Shown piece after piece: positions 18,471-25,944 of a stretch of DNA of 41,516 nt (its first letter is position 1; the number at the start of each line of letters is the position of its first letter). The notes under the pieces were generated by a model. It had not been told where the DNA came from, searched no databases, and saw nothing but the letters and a program-made list of their open reading frames with translations. The translations under genes and the position numbers were made by a program. This DNA is from Lachnospiraceae bacterium (lineage in GTDB: Bacteria > Bacillota > Clostridia > Lachnospirales > Lachnospiraceae), in NCBI GenBank assembly GCA_016290905.1, contig JAEEVO010000014.1, positions 1 to 41,516 of the forward strand, given 5' to 3'.

Positions 18471-19025
18471 ATGAGAGTAATATCCGGAACGGCCGGCAGA
18501 AGAAAGCTGGTTTCACCAAAAGGAATGGATATAAGACCTACTACTGACAGGATAAAGGAGACGCTCTTTAACATCCTGGCTCCGGACATATATGAAAGCA
18601 GCTTCTTAGATCTGTTTGCAGGTTCCGGCGGGATAGGTATAGAAGCTTTGAGCAGAGGCGCAGGTTCTGCGGTATTTGTCGATAACGGTATGACTGCAAT
18701 AAACTGTATCAAAGAGAATCTGAAGGTAACCGGTCTTGAGGATAATGCGGAGGTTATAAGAGCCGATGCCAAGACTGCCGTATTTTCACTTTTTGCAAAA
18801 AAGAAAAGCTTTGACATAATATTCATAGACCCTCCGTATAACAGGGAACTGGAAAAAGAGGTTCTTTTAGAGCTTGATAAATACAGGCTTTTAAAGGAGG
18901 ACGGAGTCATAATCGTTGAAGCATCGGCGTCTACGGAGTTTGATTATCTCGAGGATACCTGCTTTGCGATAAGCCGCGAAAAAAAATATGGCTCAAATAA
19001 GCATCTTTTTATTGCATATAAATGA
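18471..19025 (+). CDS. rsmD: 16S rRNA (guanine(966)-N2)-methyltransferase RsmD
   Basis: RsmD methylates G966 of 16S rRNA in the small ribosomal subunit using S-adenosylmethionine. The 184-residue product starts MRVISGTAGRRKL, as the family does. It has the early RPTTDRIKETLFNIL segment, the cofactor-binding motif FLDLFAGSGGIGIEALSRGA and the catalytic IDPPYN. I chose the ATG at 18471, with GGAGG 5 bases upstream, over the in-frame ATG at 18432 and TTG at 18417. The gene lies 19 bases after the EAL gene with no terminator between, so the two are probably co-transcribed. coaD follows, the usual order in Firmicutes. Confidence 0.95.
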   Translation: MRVISGTAGRRKLVSPKGMDIRPTTDRIKETLFNILAPDIYESSFLDLFAGSGGIGIEALSRGAGSAVFVDNGMTAINCIKENLKVTGLEDNAEVIRADAKTAVFSLFAKKKSFDIIFIDPPYNRELEKEVLLELDKYRLLKEDGVIIVEASASTEFDYLEDTCFAISREKKYGSNKHLFIAYK

Positions 19026-19040
19026 GAAAAACATTATAAT
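19013..19040 (+). promoter_or_regulatory. Possible promoter for coaD
   Basis: TTGCAT (19013-19018), a 16-base spacer and TATAAT (19035-19040) overlap the end of rsmD and lie about 65 bases before the coaD start. The -10 box is perfect and the -35 box has two mismatches. Confidence 0.55.
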
Positions 19041-19106
19041 AGAATATAAGGGTGTTTTTACGCAGAGACTACAGAAAGGGTCACGAAATGTGATTGGTGT
19101 TTCAAA

Positions 19107-19610
19107 GTGAGGATTGCATTGTATCCCGGGACATTTGATCCGGTGACATTGGGGCATTATGACATCATAAAAAGAGCCTCGGGTGTTTCAGACAAGCTGG
19201 TTATAGGCGTGCTTCCAAACTCGGCAAAGAATCCTTGGTTTACTGTCGAGGAGAGAATGGAACTGATACGTAAAGTTACGGCAGACATGAAAAACGTCGT
19301 TGTTGAGAGCTTTGACGGACTTACGGTTGACTTCGGAAGGAAGATCGGAGCAAATGTCATTGTAAGAGGCTTAAGGGCTATAACCGATTTTGAATATGAA
19401 CTGCAGATAGCACAGATAAATCATAAGCTGAATCCCGACATAGATACCATATTCTTTACAACGAGCGTTGAGTATTCGTACGTAAGCTCGAGCATCGCTA
19501 AAGAGGTTGCAAGGTATGGCGGAGATATAACGGGTTTTGTACCCGCAGCTATAATAGATGATCTTTATGCAAAAGCAAAAATTAAATCGCGTACACAAGG
19601 AGGACAGTAA
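19107..19610 (+). CDS. coaD: Phosphopantetheine adenylyltransferase
   Basis: CoaD joins 4'-phosphopantetheine and ATP to dephospho-CoA, the fourth step from pantothenate to CoA. The 167-residue protein has the nucleotidyltransferase motif GTFDPVTLGHYDI, the RGLRAITDFEYELQIAQ segment and the C-terminal YVSSSIAKEV motif that binds ATP. The start is a GTG at 19107. No in-frame ATG exists upstream that would fit, and the family begins exactly here (MRIALYPGTFDP). There is no good ribosome binding site directly before it, so translation may be weak. The next gene starts one base after the stop. Confidence 0.95.
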   Translation: MRIALYPGTFDPVTLGHYDIIKRASGVSDKLVIGVLPNSAKNPWFTVEERMELIRKVTADMKNVVVESFDGLTVDFGRKIGANVIVRGLRAITDFEYELQIAQINHKLNPDIDTIFFTTSVEYSYVSSSIAKEVARYGGDITGFVPAAIIDDLYAKAKIKSRTQGGQ

Positions 19611-19611
19611 A

Positions 19612-20313
19612 ATGGCACAGACCAGGATTGAGGAAATCATTAATGAGTTATACGAGTATGTTGAGAATGCTAAGACTAATCTGACACAGAGCAAGGTGGT
19701 TGTTCAGAAGGATGAGATTTTCAGCTATCTTGACGAGCTTACACTTCATATACCCGATGAGATAAAGCGCTGTCAGAAGATCATCGCCAACAGGGAAAAT
19801 ATCTTAAAGAAAGCCAATGAGGATGCTGCGGCGATAGTTGAAGAAGCAAACGAGAAGGCAAGACAGATAGAGGAAGACGGTAAGGAACGCGCACGTCAGC
19901 TTGTTGAAGAGACTGCGATCATGAAGAGTGCGTATGAACAGGCGAACAAGGTGGTGCAGAATGCAACGGCACAGGGCGATAAGATAGTAAAGGATGCTGA
20001 GCAGTATTCGGATACCATAAGGACCGGAGCCATGAATTATGCTGATGATATGCTTGATACCATCGAAAAGATCGTTTCAGTTGCCTACAGGGAAGCAAAA
20101 GAGAATTCAGACAGGCTTGTTACTTCATTAAAGAACAATCTTGTTTCGCTTCAGCAGAACCAGGATGAGTTAAGAGAAGCAAAGCAGAATTCGGTAGGAG
20201 CCGCAGACATGAACAACGCAGGTACTGACGGCTATCCCGTAAATCCGGATGACGTTAACGGATACGATGATTACCCTGAGGGTAATTTTGACCAGTATAC
20301 AGGACAACCCTGA
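19612..20313 (+). CDS. Coiled-coil protein encoded next to coaD, function unknown
   Basis: This is a soluble 233-residue protein dominated by a long heptad-type helix (about residues 50-190). It is rich in Glu, Ala, Lys and Gln, for example EDAAAIVEEANEKARQIEED and ATAQGDKIVKDAEQYSD. The helical pattern recalls DivIVA-like and ATP-synthase-b-like coiled coils. The last 30 residues are acidic and rich in Asn, Tyr and Gly, probably disordered. The start at 19612 has AGGAGG about 10 bases upstream; a longer frame from 19558 only overlaps coaD. Similar proteins often sit beside coaD in Clostridia, but I know of no assigned role. The multi-hairpin element begins 10 bases after the stop. Confidence 0.8.
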   Translation: MAQTRIEEIINELYEYVENAKTNLTQSKVVVQKDEIFSYLDELTLHIPDEIKRCQKIIANRENILKKANEDAAAIVEEANEKARQIEEDGKERARQLVEETAIMKSAYEQANKVVQNATAQGDKIVKDAEQYSDTIRTGAMNYADDMLDTIEKIVSVAYREAKENSDRLVTSLKNNLVSLQQNQDELREAKQNSVGAADMNNAGTDGYPVNPDDVNGYDDYPEGNFDQYTGQP

Positions 20314-20322
20314 GAGTAATTT

Positions 20323-20467
20323 TAACAAAACAGAAGATATCTCCCACCTCTTAGCATAGCGAAGGTGGGGGGGAGATCTTCGTTTCAGGCGGGGTTCAAG
20401 CCCCGACTGAAATGAGATGCGGAGCATCGTTTTGTTACCGAGGAAACGCTGAAAGCGTTTTCGAGGT
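20323..20467 (+). other. Multi-hairpin element, candidate structured RNA or dispersed repeat
   Basis: A 9-base closing stem (20323-20331 with 20429-20437, perfect complement) encloses three hairpins. The first pairs 20333-20349 with 20363-20381 and has extra Gs on one side. The second pairs 20383-20388 with 20407-20412 and inside that GGGG with CCCC. The third pairs 20416-20420 with 20424-20428 (loop GGA). The third hairpin abuts the closing stem directly, giving a compact four-way junction. A further hairpin (20437-20467) has AAACGCT/AGCGTTT capped by GAA, a facing GA/GA mismatch pair and an ACC/GGT base. It lies in the 3' region of the coaD transcript, before a terminator. I could not match it to a named RNA family. 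Confidence 0.6.
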
Positions 20468-20482
20468 GACTTTGACTGAATG

Positions 20483-20518
20483 AAAGCCGGTCAATGTATC
20501 ACATTGTCCGGCTTTTTT
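20483..20518 (+). terminator. Intrinsic terminator after the rsmD-coaD run
   Basis: The stem AAAGCCGG/CCGGCTTT extends through a T-T mismatch into CAATGT/ACATTG with an ATC loop, and six Ts close it. It is placed after the multi-hairpin element and before the next operon. Confidence 0.9.
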
Positions 20519-20522
20519 AAAG

Positions 20523-20550
20523 AAGATTCTTCGCTTCGCTCAGAATGACA
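20523..20550 (+). repeat. Small palindromic dispersed repeat, copy 1
   Basis: AAGAT, then an imperfect palindrome ATTCT-TC-GCTTCGC-TC-AGAAT, then GACA. Compared with copy 3 (38983-39010, opposite strand) it has one mismatch in 28 bases. It lies between the terminator and the first GT2 gene. An ATG inside it is in frame with that gene but has no ribosome binding site. Confidence 0.8.
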
Positions 20551-20589
20551 CTAACTAAATGCATCAAATATGATATCAGGGGCGGCAAA

Positions 20590-21468
20590 ATGAAGATAGA
20601 TGCGATCATACCGGTCTGTAATCCGGACAAAAGGCTGTATGAGCTTATAAAAAGGCTTCTGAAGCAGAAAAGAAAGCTTTCAAAGATACATATAATACTC
20701 ACGGTTACCGAAAAATACGGAGTAACCGATTTTATGAAAGGACTTGCCGAGAACGCACTTCGTGACAGACGGTTAAAGGTGACGGCAATTGATAAAGCTT
20801 CTTTTAATCACGGCGGTACACGCCAGATGGCTGCCGAGGATTCAGATGCAGATTACTGTCTGTTTATGACTCAGGATGCGTTACCTTCCGATAATTGCCT
20901 TATCGGAAGGATGATTTCGGAGTTTGAAGATGCGGATATAGCTGTGTGTTACGCAAGACAGCTTCCATGTAAAAAAGCAGTTTTAAAGGAAAGATACGCG
21001 AGAAGCTATAATTATCCTTCCGAGCCAATGATCAAGGACAGGTCAATGCTGGAGGATGGAAAGATAAAAGCCATATTCTGTTCGGATGTATGCGCCATGT
21101 ACGATATGAAGATCTTTCGTAAGCTTGACGGGTTTTTCAGGAAAACTGATTTTAACGAGGATATGATGTATGCCCATAAGGCGCTTAAAAACGGCTACAT
21201 GATAAGCTATAGTCCGGGAGCAAGGGTTTATCATTCACATAATCTGTCTTTAAAACAACAGTTTAAGCGCAACATTGAAATAGCCAAGTCTCAAAAGGAG
21301 CATCCGGAGGTATTCGGGAAGCTCAGTTCGGAGAGTGAAGGCGTATCATATTTAAAAACGGGCATAAAATATATGGCTAAAAACGGCAAAATGACGGATG
21401 TGATAGGCTTTGTCGCCGATTGCGGATTCCGCTTTGCGGGTTTTAAGGCCGGTAAGCTATTTAAGTGA
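20590..21468 (+). CDS. Family 2 glycosyltransferase, rhamnosyltransferase-like
   Basis: This 292-residue GT-A-fold enzyme would transfer a sugar from a nucleotide donor to a surface glycan at the cytosolic face. It begins MKIDAIIPVCNPD, the typical first strand. It has NHGGTRQMAAEDSDADY followed by FMTQDALPSD, the stretch that resembles RfbF/RfbN-type rhamnosyltransferases (NHGGTRN and a QDA in place of DxD), and later FNEDMMYAHKAL. The donor sugar is inferred only. The start at 20590 has GGGGCGG upstream; the longer frame to 20545 begins within the repeat and is unlikely. A second GT2 gene follows 7 bases after the stop. Confidence 0.88.
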   Translation: MKIDAIIPVCNPDKRLYELIKRLLKQKRKLSKIHIILTVTEKYGVTDFMKGLAENALRDRRLKVTAIDKASFNHGGTRQMAAEDSDADYCLFMTQDALPSDNCLIGRMISEFEDADIAVCYARQLPCKKAVLKERYARSYNYPSEPMIKDRSMLEDGKIKAIFCSDVCAMYDMKIFRKLDGFFRKTDFNEDMMYAHKALKNGYMISYSPGARVYHSHNLSLKQQFKRNIEIAKSQKEHPEVFGKLSSESEGVSYLKTGIKYMAKNGKMTDVIGFVADCGFRFAGFKAGKLFK

Positions 21469-21475
21469 GGTTTTT

Positions 21476-22597
21476 ATGTATAATGTAAATATCATAATGT
21501 CAGTCTATAACGGAGAGGCTTACATAAGAGATCAGATAGATTCAATACTCAGGTCGACGGTTTCAAACTGGAAGCTGTATATATTTGATGACGGTTCATC
21601 GGATTCCAGCCGTGAAATTGCAAATGAATACGCCGAGAAATATAAAGGAAAGATATTTGCACTAAACAATCACAGAAATATGGGTTCGACCTTAAGCTTT
21701 CTGTTTAACCTGAACCGTGTGGCTAAAAGGAACAGGGATAACGAGAAGATCAAGATTTCCAATGCTTACGTTAAAAAGTTCAAGAAGCCGATAACCGCCA
21801 AGCTTAAGGGTATCATATCATTAAAGGACAGTGCGGTAAGGTTCGTTAAAAAACCGCATTTTACGAGAAATACAATAAAGTGCAGCGAATATTACATGTT
21901 CTGCGATCAGGATGATTCATGGCTGATGGATAAGATATTCCTTACCGTAAAGAAGCTGAAGGCGCTTGAAAGGATAAAAGGAAAGCATAAGCCGTGCATG
22001 GTGTTTACCGACGCGATACTTGTGGATGAGAATCTGAAATTCCTTGAAAAGTCCTTCTATCAGACAAACCATATGAAGGCAGGAAAGTGCGATCTGGGGC
22101 ATCTTCTGATGGAGAACAAGGCAATAGGCTGTACCGTGGCTGTCAACCAGGCTGCGGCCGACATGCTTTCGGAAAGCTTTCCTTCTGCCGAGAATAATTA
22201 CAGGTTCAGACATGATTATGATTATATAAGATATCATGACTGGTGGATGGCGCTCATCTGTGCATCCTTCGGCGCGGTCAAGTTCTACCATGTCCCGACT
22301 GTAATGTACAGGCAGCATTCATCAAACCAGGTCGGGCAGACGGATTTTAAGAGCTATATAAAGAACAGGGCTGCCGACAGGGACGGTATAAGGCGCAGGA
22401 TAAGCGCGACCATAGAACAGGCAGAGTGCTTTTACCGCTGCTACGGTTCTGTGATGAAAAAAAGAAAGCTCAAGGTTTTAAAACATTTTATAAAGCTGAA
22501 CGAATACAGTCCCATAGTCAGAAGGATCATGATGTTCAGATACGGCTTCTTCAAGTCGGGCTTTATAAGAAATGTGGCACTGCTGCTGTCAATCTGA
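21476..22597 (+). CDS. Family 2 glycosyltransferase
   Basis: This 373-residue glycosyltransferase starts MYNVNIIMSVYNGEAYIRDQ and has FDDGSSDSSREIANEYAEKY, both standard for GT2. The donor-binding acidic motif is FCDQDDSW. The late region has HDYDYIRYHDWWMALI and MYRQHSSNQVG, as in enzymes of the RgpB/WbbL group. Between the first strands and the QDD motif lies an insertion of about 50 basic residues (from RVAKRNRDNE to RNTIKCSEYY) not usual for the family. The start at 21476 has GAGG about 7 bases upstream; the longer frame overlaps the previous gene. Together with the preceding GT2 it probably decorates a cell wall or capsule polysaccharide (inference from pairing). Confidence 0.88.
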   Translation: MYNVNIIMSVYNGEAYIRDQIDSILRSTVSNWKLYIFDDGSSDSSREIANEYAEKYKGKIFALNNHRNMGSTLSFLFNLNRVAKRNRDNEKIKISNAYVKKFKKPITAKLKGIISLKDSAVRFVKKPHFTRNTIKCSEYYMFCDQDDSWLMDKIFLTVKKLKALERIKGKHKPCMVFTDAILVDENLKFLEKSFYQTNHMKAGKCDLGHLLMENKAIGCTVAVNQAAADMLSESFPSAENNYRFRHDYDYIRYHDWWMALICASFGAVKFYHVPTVMYRQHSSNQVGQTDFKSYIKNRAADRDGIRRRISATIEQAECFYRCYGSVMKKRKLKVLKHFIKLNEYSPIVRRIMMFRYGFFKSGFIRNVALLLSI

Positions 22598-22605
22598 CAT
22601 GTAAC

Positions 22606-22638
22606 AAGATCCTTCGGGCTGAAGCCCTCAGGATGACA
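22606..22638 (+). repeat. Small palindromic dispersed repeat, copy 2 (longer inner stem)
   Basis: It has the same ends as copy 1 (AAGAT at the left, GATGACA at the right) but a different, longer inner palindrome: ATCCT-TC-GGGCT-GA-AGCCC-TC-AGGAT. Both stems differ from copy 1 while remaining paired, and the TC/TC mismatch between them is kept. It starts 9 bases after the GT2 stop. Confidence 0.7.
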
Positions 22639-22660
22639 GTGGAGCTGCAGTGTTTATAAT
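22633..22660 (+). promoter_or_regulatory. Possible promoter for the DUF5685 gene, with its -35 box in the repeat
   Basis: ATGACA (22633-22638, the right end of repeat copy 2), a 16-base spacer and a perfect TATAAT (22655-22660). The predicted transcript start lies about 30 bases before the DUF5685 ATG. Confidence 0.5.
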
Positions 22661-22698
22661 ATGAGTAAAGTAATATAACGCGATACGGAGAAAAAATC

Positions 22699-23526
22699 AT
22701 GTTTGGTTATGTTGTAATAAATAAACCGGAGATAAAATTCAAGGATTTTGACTTATACAGGTCTTATTATTGCGGATTATGCAGGGATCTTAAGGAATCC
22801 TTTGGCGCAAGAGGACAGATGACCCTGAATTACGATCTTACATTCCTTGCAATATTGCTTGACGGTCTTTACGAGGACAATACCGTGGTATCGGAGTGCA
22901 GGTGCATAGTCCATCCTTTTTCCAAGCATACAACACTCAGGAATGAGTATACGAAATATGCTTCGGACATGAATGTGCTTCTGACCTATTACCAGTGCCT
23001 GGATGCATGGAAGGATGATAAGGACAGAAGAAAGAAGAGATTCGCGAAGGCTCTTAAAAAGAGAGCCCAAAGGGTGATGGAACAGTATCCCGAAAAATCC
23101 AAAAACATAGAGATGGAGCTTGAACTGCTTTCGGAGTATGAAAAAAACGGAGAGGAAAATATAGACAATACTTCGGGCTGCTTCGGAAGGATCATGTCGG
23201 AGCTGTTTCTCATGAAGCATGACGAGTGGCAGGTCTACCTCGAGAAAATGGGCTTTTATCTCGGAAAATTCATTTACATACTTGACGCATACTGTGATTA
23301 TGAAGAGGATCTGAAAAAGAACAGATTCAATGCATTAAAGGGAATCGGCAATGATGAGAATGTCATAAGAGATATGCTGACGCTTGTCATGTCGGAATGT
23401 ACAAGGAATTATGAAATGCTGCCCATAGTTGAAAACAATGACATCCTCCAGAATATTCTGTATTCGGGAGTATGGACAGGGTTTAATCTCGGCACGGCTC
23501 CGAAAAGGGACAGGGAACAGGTTTGA
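22699..23526 (+). CDS. DUF5685 family protein
   Basis: The 275-residue product matches DUF5685 from the first residues: MFGYVVINKPEIKFKDFDLY, then YRSYYCGLCRDLKESFG with the conserved Cys pair, and later ECRCIVHPF. The remainder is helical, with CLDAWKDDKDRRKKRFAKAL and a conserved YILDAYCDYEEDLKKNRFN segment. The Cys residues (CGLC, CRC) together with the His of HPF suggest metal binding. The family is common in Clostridia and has no known function. The J-domain gene starts 15 bases downstream, and the two are probably co-transcribed. A CGGAGA site precedes the ATG. Confidence 0.85.
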   Translation: MFGYVVINKPEIKFKDFDLYRSYYCGLCRDLKESFGARGQMTLNYDLTFLAILLDGLYEDNTVVSECRCIVHPFSKHTTLRNEYTKYASDMNVLLTYYQCLDAWKDDKDRRKKRFAKALKKRAQRVMEQYPEKSKNIEMELELLSEYEKNGEENIDNTSGCFGRIMSELFLMKHDEWQVYLEKMGFYLGKFIYILDAYCDYEEDLKKNRFNALKGIGNDENVIRDMLTLVMSECTRNYEMLPIVENNDILQNILYSGVWTGFNLGTAPKRDREQV

Positions 23527-23541
23527 TTAGGACGGTGAATT

Positions 23542-24804
23542 ATGTTAAATCCATATGAGGTTTTAGGCGTAAATAAATATGATGATGACCAGACTGTCAA
23601 AAAGGCTTACAGACAGCTGAGCAAACAGTATCATCCGGACAACAACATAAACAATCCGAATAAGGATGCTGCAGAGGAGACATTTAAGAAGATACAGCTT
23701 GCTTATGAAGAAATTATGCATGAACGGAGTCTGGGTATAGGCGGTCCGAATGATATACGCAGGAACAGCGGTTCGTATCCGGGAGGGCAGACGAGAGAGA
23801 GCAATGACAGCTCAGGATACGGACAGTGGGGAAGTACAAAAACAGCGGAAAAAGAAAAACCCGATTATTCCGGTCTATGGGGCTTTGGAGGAAGCTTCGG
23901 GGAAAATACGCAGTCTTCCGGGCAGACGGCTTATTCAGACAGCTTTTACGGAAGAAACGGCGAGAAGAGTACTCAGGGAAATTATAATACCGATCAGAAC
24001 CGTGGAAGCTATAATTCCGGCGGATATTATACAGGCGCGGGAAAGAATACGACCTACGGCAGCAACAGGAATCCGTACAGCGCCGGCGGCGGCTACTATA
24101 CCGGCGGAAAAAATTATTACGGAAACAACGGTAACGGATACAGCCGTGAAAACAATAACGGAAGTAGCGGAAGCTACGGTAACGGAGGCTACGGTAACGG
24201 AAGCTACAGTAACGGCAGTTACGGTAACGGAAGCTATAATAACGGAAGCTACGATAACAACAGTTACGACAATAACAGCTACGGTAATAATGCAGGCTAT
24301 AACAATGCTAACGGTAATGATCAGAGCTATAATTCCGGTTCGTATGATAACGGCAGTTACGGCAATGAAAACTATAATGAGACATCGGATAACGGATATT
24401 ACCAAAGAGACGGTATGGATATGCAGACCGGACTTAACGAAGCGGCCGCAGCAATAAACAACAGGGATTTCTACAGGGCTCTCGACATACTGAATTCGAT
24501 AACTAACCGGAATGACGTCTGGTTTTATTACAGCGCCATAGCAAATCTTGCGCTCGGTAATAACATAACGGCTATGTCACATGCAAAAATAGCGAAAGGC
24601 ATGAATCCTAACAGACCGGAGTATGACGAGCTGATAAGCGGTATGGAAGGCGGAACGCTTCAGTACAGGGGAAGGGCCGGCACATTTGTACCGCAGAAGG
24701 TGGATAAAGGTAACATTTGCGTGAAGCTTATCATTGCAAATATTGTTCTAAATGTAGTCTGCGGCGGAGGAGGCTTTATACTGGGGCCTTGCATATCATG
24801 TTAA
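23542..24804 (+). CDS. J-domain protein with Gly/Tyr/Asn/Ser-rich prion-like region
   Basis: An N-terminal J domain (about residues 1-65) carries the HPD motif in KQYHPDNN, so it can stimulate the ATPase of an Hsp70 such as DnaK. It is not canonical DnaJ: there is no zinc-finger CxxCxGxG region. Residues 75-295 are low complexity, with many short units such as [10 protein letters not shown] and YNNGS. Two or three helices follow (about 305-375, [19 protein letters not shown]), resembling one TPR-type repeat pair. The end is hydrophobic and Cys/Gly rich ([11 protein letters not shown]), possibly a membrane insertion or lipidation site. The last 7 bases overlap the ApbE gene. The role is unknown. 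Confidence 0.85.
   Translation: MLNPYEVLGVNKYDDDQTVKKAYRQLSKQYHPDNNINNPNKDAAEETFKKIQLAYEEIMHERSLGIGGPNDIRRNSGSYPGGQTRESNDSSGYGQWGSTKTAEKEKPDYSGLWGFGGSFGENTQSSGQTAYSDSFYGRNGEKSTQGNYNTDQNRGSYNSGGYYTGAGKNTTYGSNRNPYSAGGGYYTGGKNYYGNNGNGYSRENNNGSSGSYGNGGYGNGSYSNGSYGNGSYNNGSYDNNSYDNNSYGNNAGYNNANGNDQSYNSGSYDNGSYGNENYNETSDNGYYQRDGMDMQTGLNEAAAAINNRDFYRALDILNSITNRNDVWFYYSAIANLALGNNITAMSHAKIAKGMNPNRPEYDELISGMEGGTLQYRGRAGTFVPQKVDKGNICVKLIIANIVLNVVCGGGGFILGPCISC
24169..24384 (+). repeat. Tandem degenerate codon repeat inside the J-domain gene
   Basis: The DNA repeats units close to GGTAACGGAAGCTAC over about 215 bases, with single-base changes that mostly alternate Gly-Asn-Gly-Ser-Tyr and Asp-Asn-Asn-Ser-Tyr. 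It stays in frame throughout. Such a tract could change length by slippage. Confidence 0.7.
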
Positions 24805-25784
24805 AAAAAGTATTGTTTCCGCTTGTGCTTATCGTAATATGTATCTTAAGTGCTTGCGGGAAAGCCGAGATCAAGAGTGTATCAGGTACCGGAATTTATT
24901 TTGATACCGTCGTGAGCCTGACTGTTTACGGAACGGACGACAGATCGATAATAGATGAGCTTTTTGACGAATGCCGGCGATATGAGAAGATTTTCAGCAC
25001 TACGGACAAGGAAAGCGAGCTGTACCGGGTAAACGAAAGCCGTGAAGGAACGGTCGGCATCTCAAAGGAGCTGTATGACTGTATGACAGAGGCTCTTTCC
25101 TACTGTGTGGCAACAAACGGTGCATACGATATAACTGTAAGGCCTGTCTCAAAGCTTTGGGATTTCCGTTCCGGAACAAATGAAGTGCCGGAAAGGGCAG
25201 CCATAAGCGAAGGCCTTAAAAAAGTAAACTACGGATCGATAAAGTTAAAAAAGGAAGCCGGCGGATATTTTGCGGAATTTACGGATCCCGAGACAGAGAT
25301 AGAGCTCGGGTCGGCCGCCAAGGGGTATATAGGCGACAGGCTGATAGAGTGCCTTAAAGGAAAGGGCATAGGCTCTGCCGTTATTTCTCTCGGTGGAAAT
25401 GTGCAGTGTCTCGGAAGTAAGCCGACAGAGGACGGAGAAAAGGTCGGTTTTAACGTGGCGTTGAAAGATCCGTTTAATCCCGAAGGAGGGATATTCGAGG
25501 TTTTACAGGTAGAGGATAAAGCGGTTGTAACATCCGGCATATATGAAAGATGCTTTGAAAAGGACGGAAAACTTTATCATCACATTCTTGATGCAAAGAC
25601 CGGGATGCCTGTTGACTCAGGACTTGTTTCCGTAACTGTGATCACAGGATCGGGACTTAAGGCGGATATATTAAGCACGGTATGTTTTATAACCGGATAT
25701 GATGGCAGCCGTGAACTTTTAAAGAATGATAAGGATATAAAGGTAAAGTTCATATATGAAGACGGAAGCGTGAAGGAACTTTGA
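24798..25784 (+). CDS. apbE: FAD:protein FMN transferase (ApbE), lipoprotein
   Basis: ApbE transfers FMN from FAD to a Thr of target proteins such as NqrC, RnfG or other extracytoplasmic flavoproteins. The 328-residue product has a lipobox signal (LSAC, Cys at about residue 18), so it is anchored outside the membrane. Family motifs seen are [54 protein letters not shown] and the metal-binding [11 protein letters not shown] chose the ATG at 24798, which begins the signal peptide; the longer frame lies inside the J-domain gene. The overlap with that gene suggests coupling, though no functional link is obvious. No Rnf, Nqr or FMN-binding partner is in the window. A terminator follows. Confidence 0.93.
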   Translation: MLKKVLFPLVLIVICILSACGKAEIKSVSGTGIYFDTVVSLTVYGTDDRSIIDELFDECRRYEKIFSTTDKESELYRVNESREGTVGISKELYDCMTEALSYCVATNGAYDITVRPVSKLWDFRSGTNEVPERAAISEGLKKVNYGSIKLKKEAGGYFAEFTDPETEIELGSAAKGYIGDRLIECLKGKGIGSAVISLGGNVQCLGSKPTEDGEKVGFNVALKDPFNPEGGIFEVLQVEDKAVVTSGIYERCFEKDGKLYHHILDAKTGMPVDSGLVSVTVITGSGLKADILSTVCFITGYDGSRELLKNDKDIKVKFIYEDGSVKEL

Positions 25785-25800
25785 AAAATACCATAAAAAG

Positions 25801-25834
25801 CACTTGTTAGAGCGAGCTTAACAGGTGTTTTTTT
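25801..25834 (+). terminator. Intrinsic terminator after apbE
   Basis: The stem CACTTGTTA/TAACAGGTG (one G-T pair) has a 9-base loop and is followed by seven Ts. It ends the GT2-DUF5685-J-domain-apbE run. Confidence 0.9.
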
Positions 25835-25874
25835 ATTGCATACCCGGAAATAGTAATTTTTTTACAAAAAGTAG

Positions 25875-25903
25875 TTGCAATTTATTTAAAAATTTAGTAA
25901 AAT
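25875..25903 (+). promoter_or_regulatory. Promoter for the EF-G-like gene
   Basis: TTGCAA (25875-25880), a 17-base spacer rich in A and T, and TAAAAT (25898-25903). The transcript would start about 35 bases before the ATG, supporting the start at 25945 over the longer frame beginning at 25825. Confidence 0.75.
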
Positions 25904-25944
25904 TGTTGAAGTGGTTTTTAAAATATGTATTGGAGGTTTTACAA

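Noticed and set aside
20383..20412. tRNA T-arm-like sequence GGGGTTCAAGCCCC
   Set aside because: No acceptor stem, anticodon arm or D arm can be placed around it, and the loop is one base short. It fits the multi-hairpin element instead.
24169..24384. Short regular repeats resembling a CRISPR array
   Set aside because: The units are about 15 bases with no spacers, run in frame, and encode the Gly/Asn/Ser/Tyr tract.
23750..24457. Overlapping plus- and minus-strand frames across the J-domain gene
   Set aside because: Both are built of simple repeats (Thr/Ile/Val-rich) produced by the repetitive codon tract, without ribosome binding sites or recognisable domains.
25825..25944. N-terminal extension of the EF-G-like protein
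   Set aside because: It would cover the promoter and the terminator tail. The family start MNTYKSEAIRNVAILGHGG has its own GGAGG.
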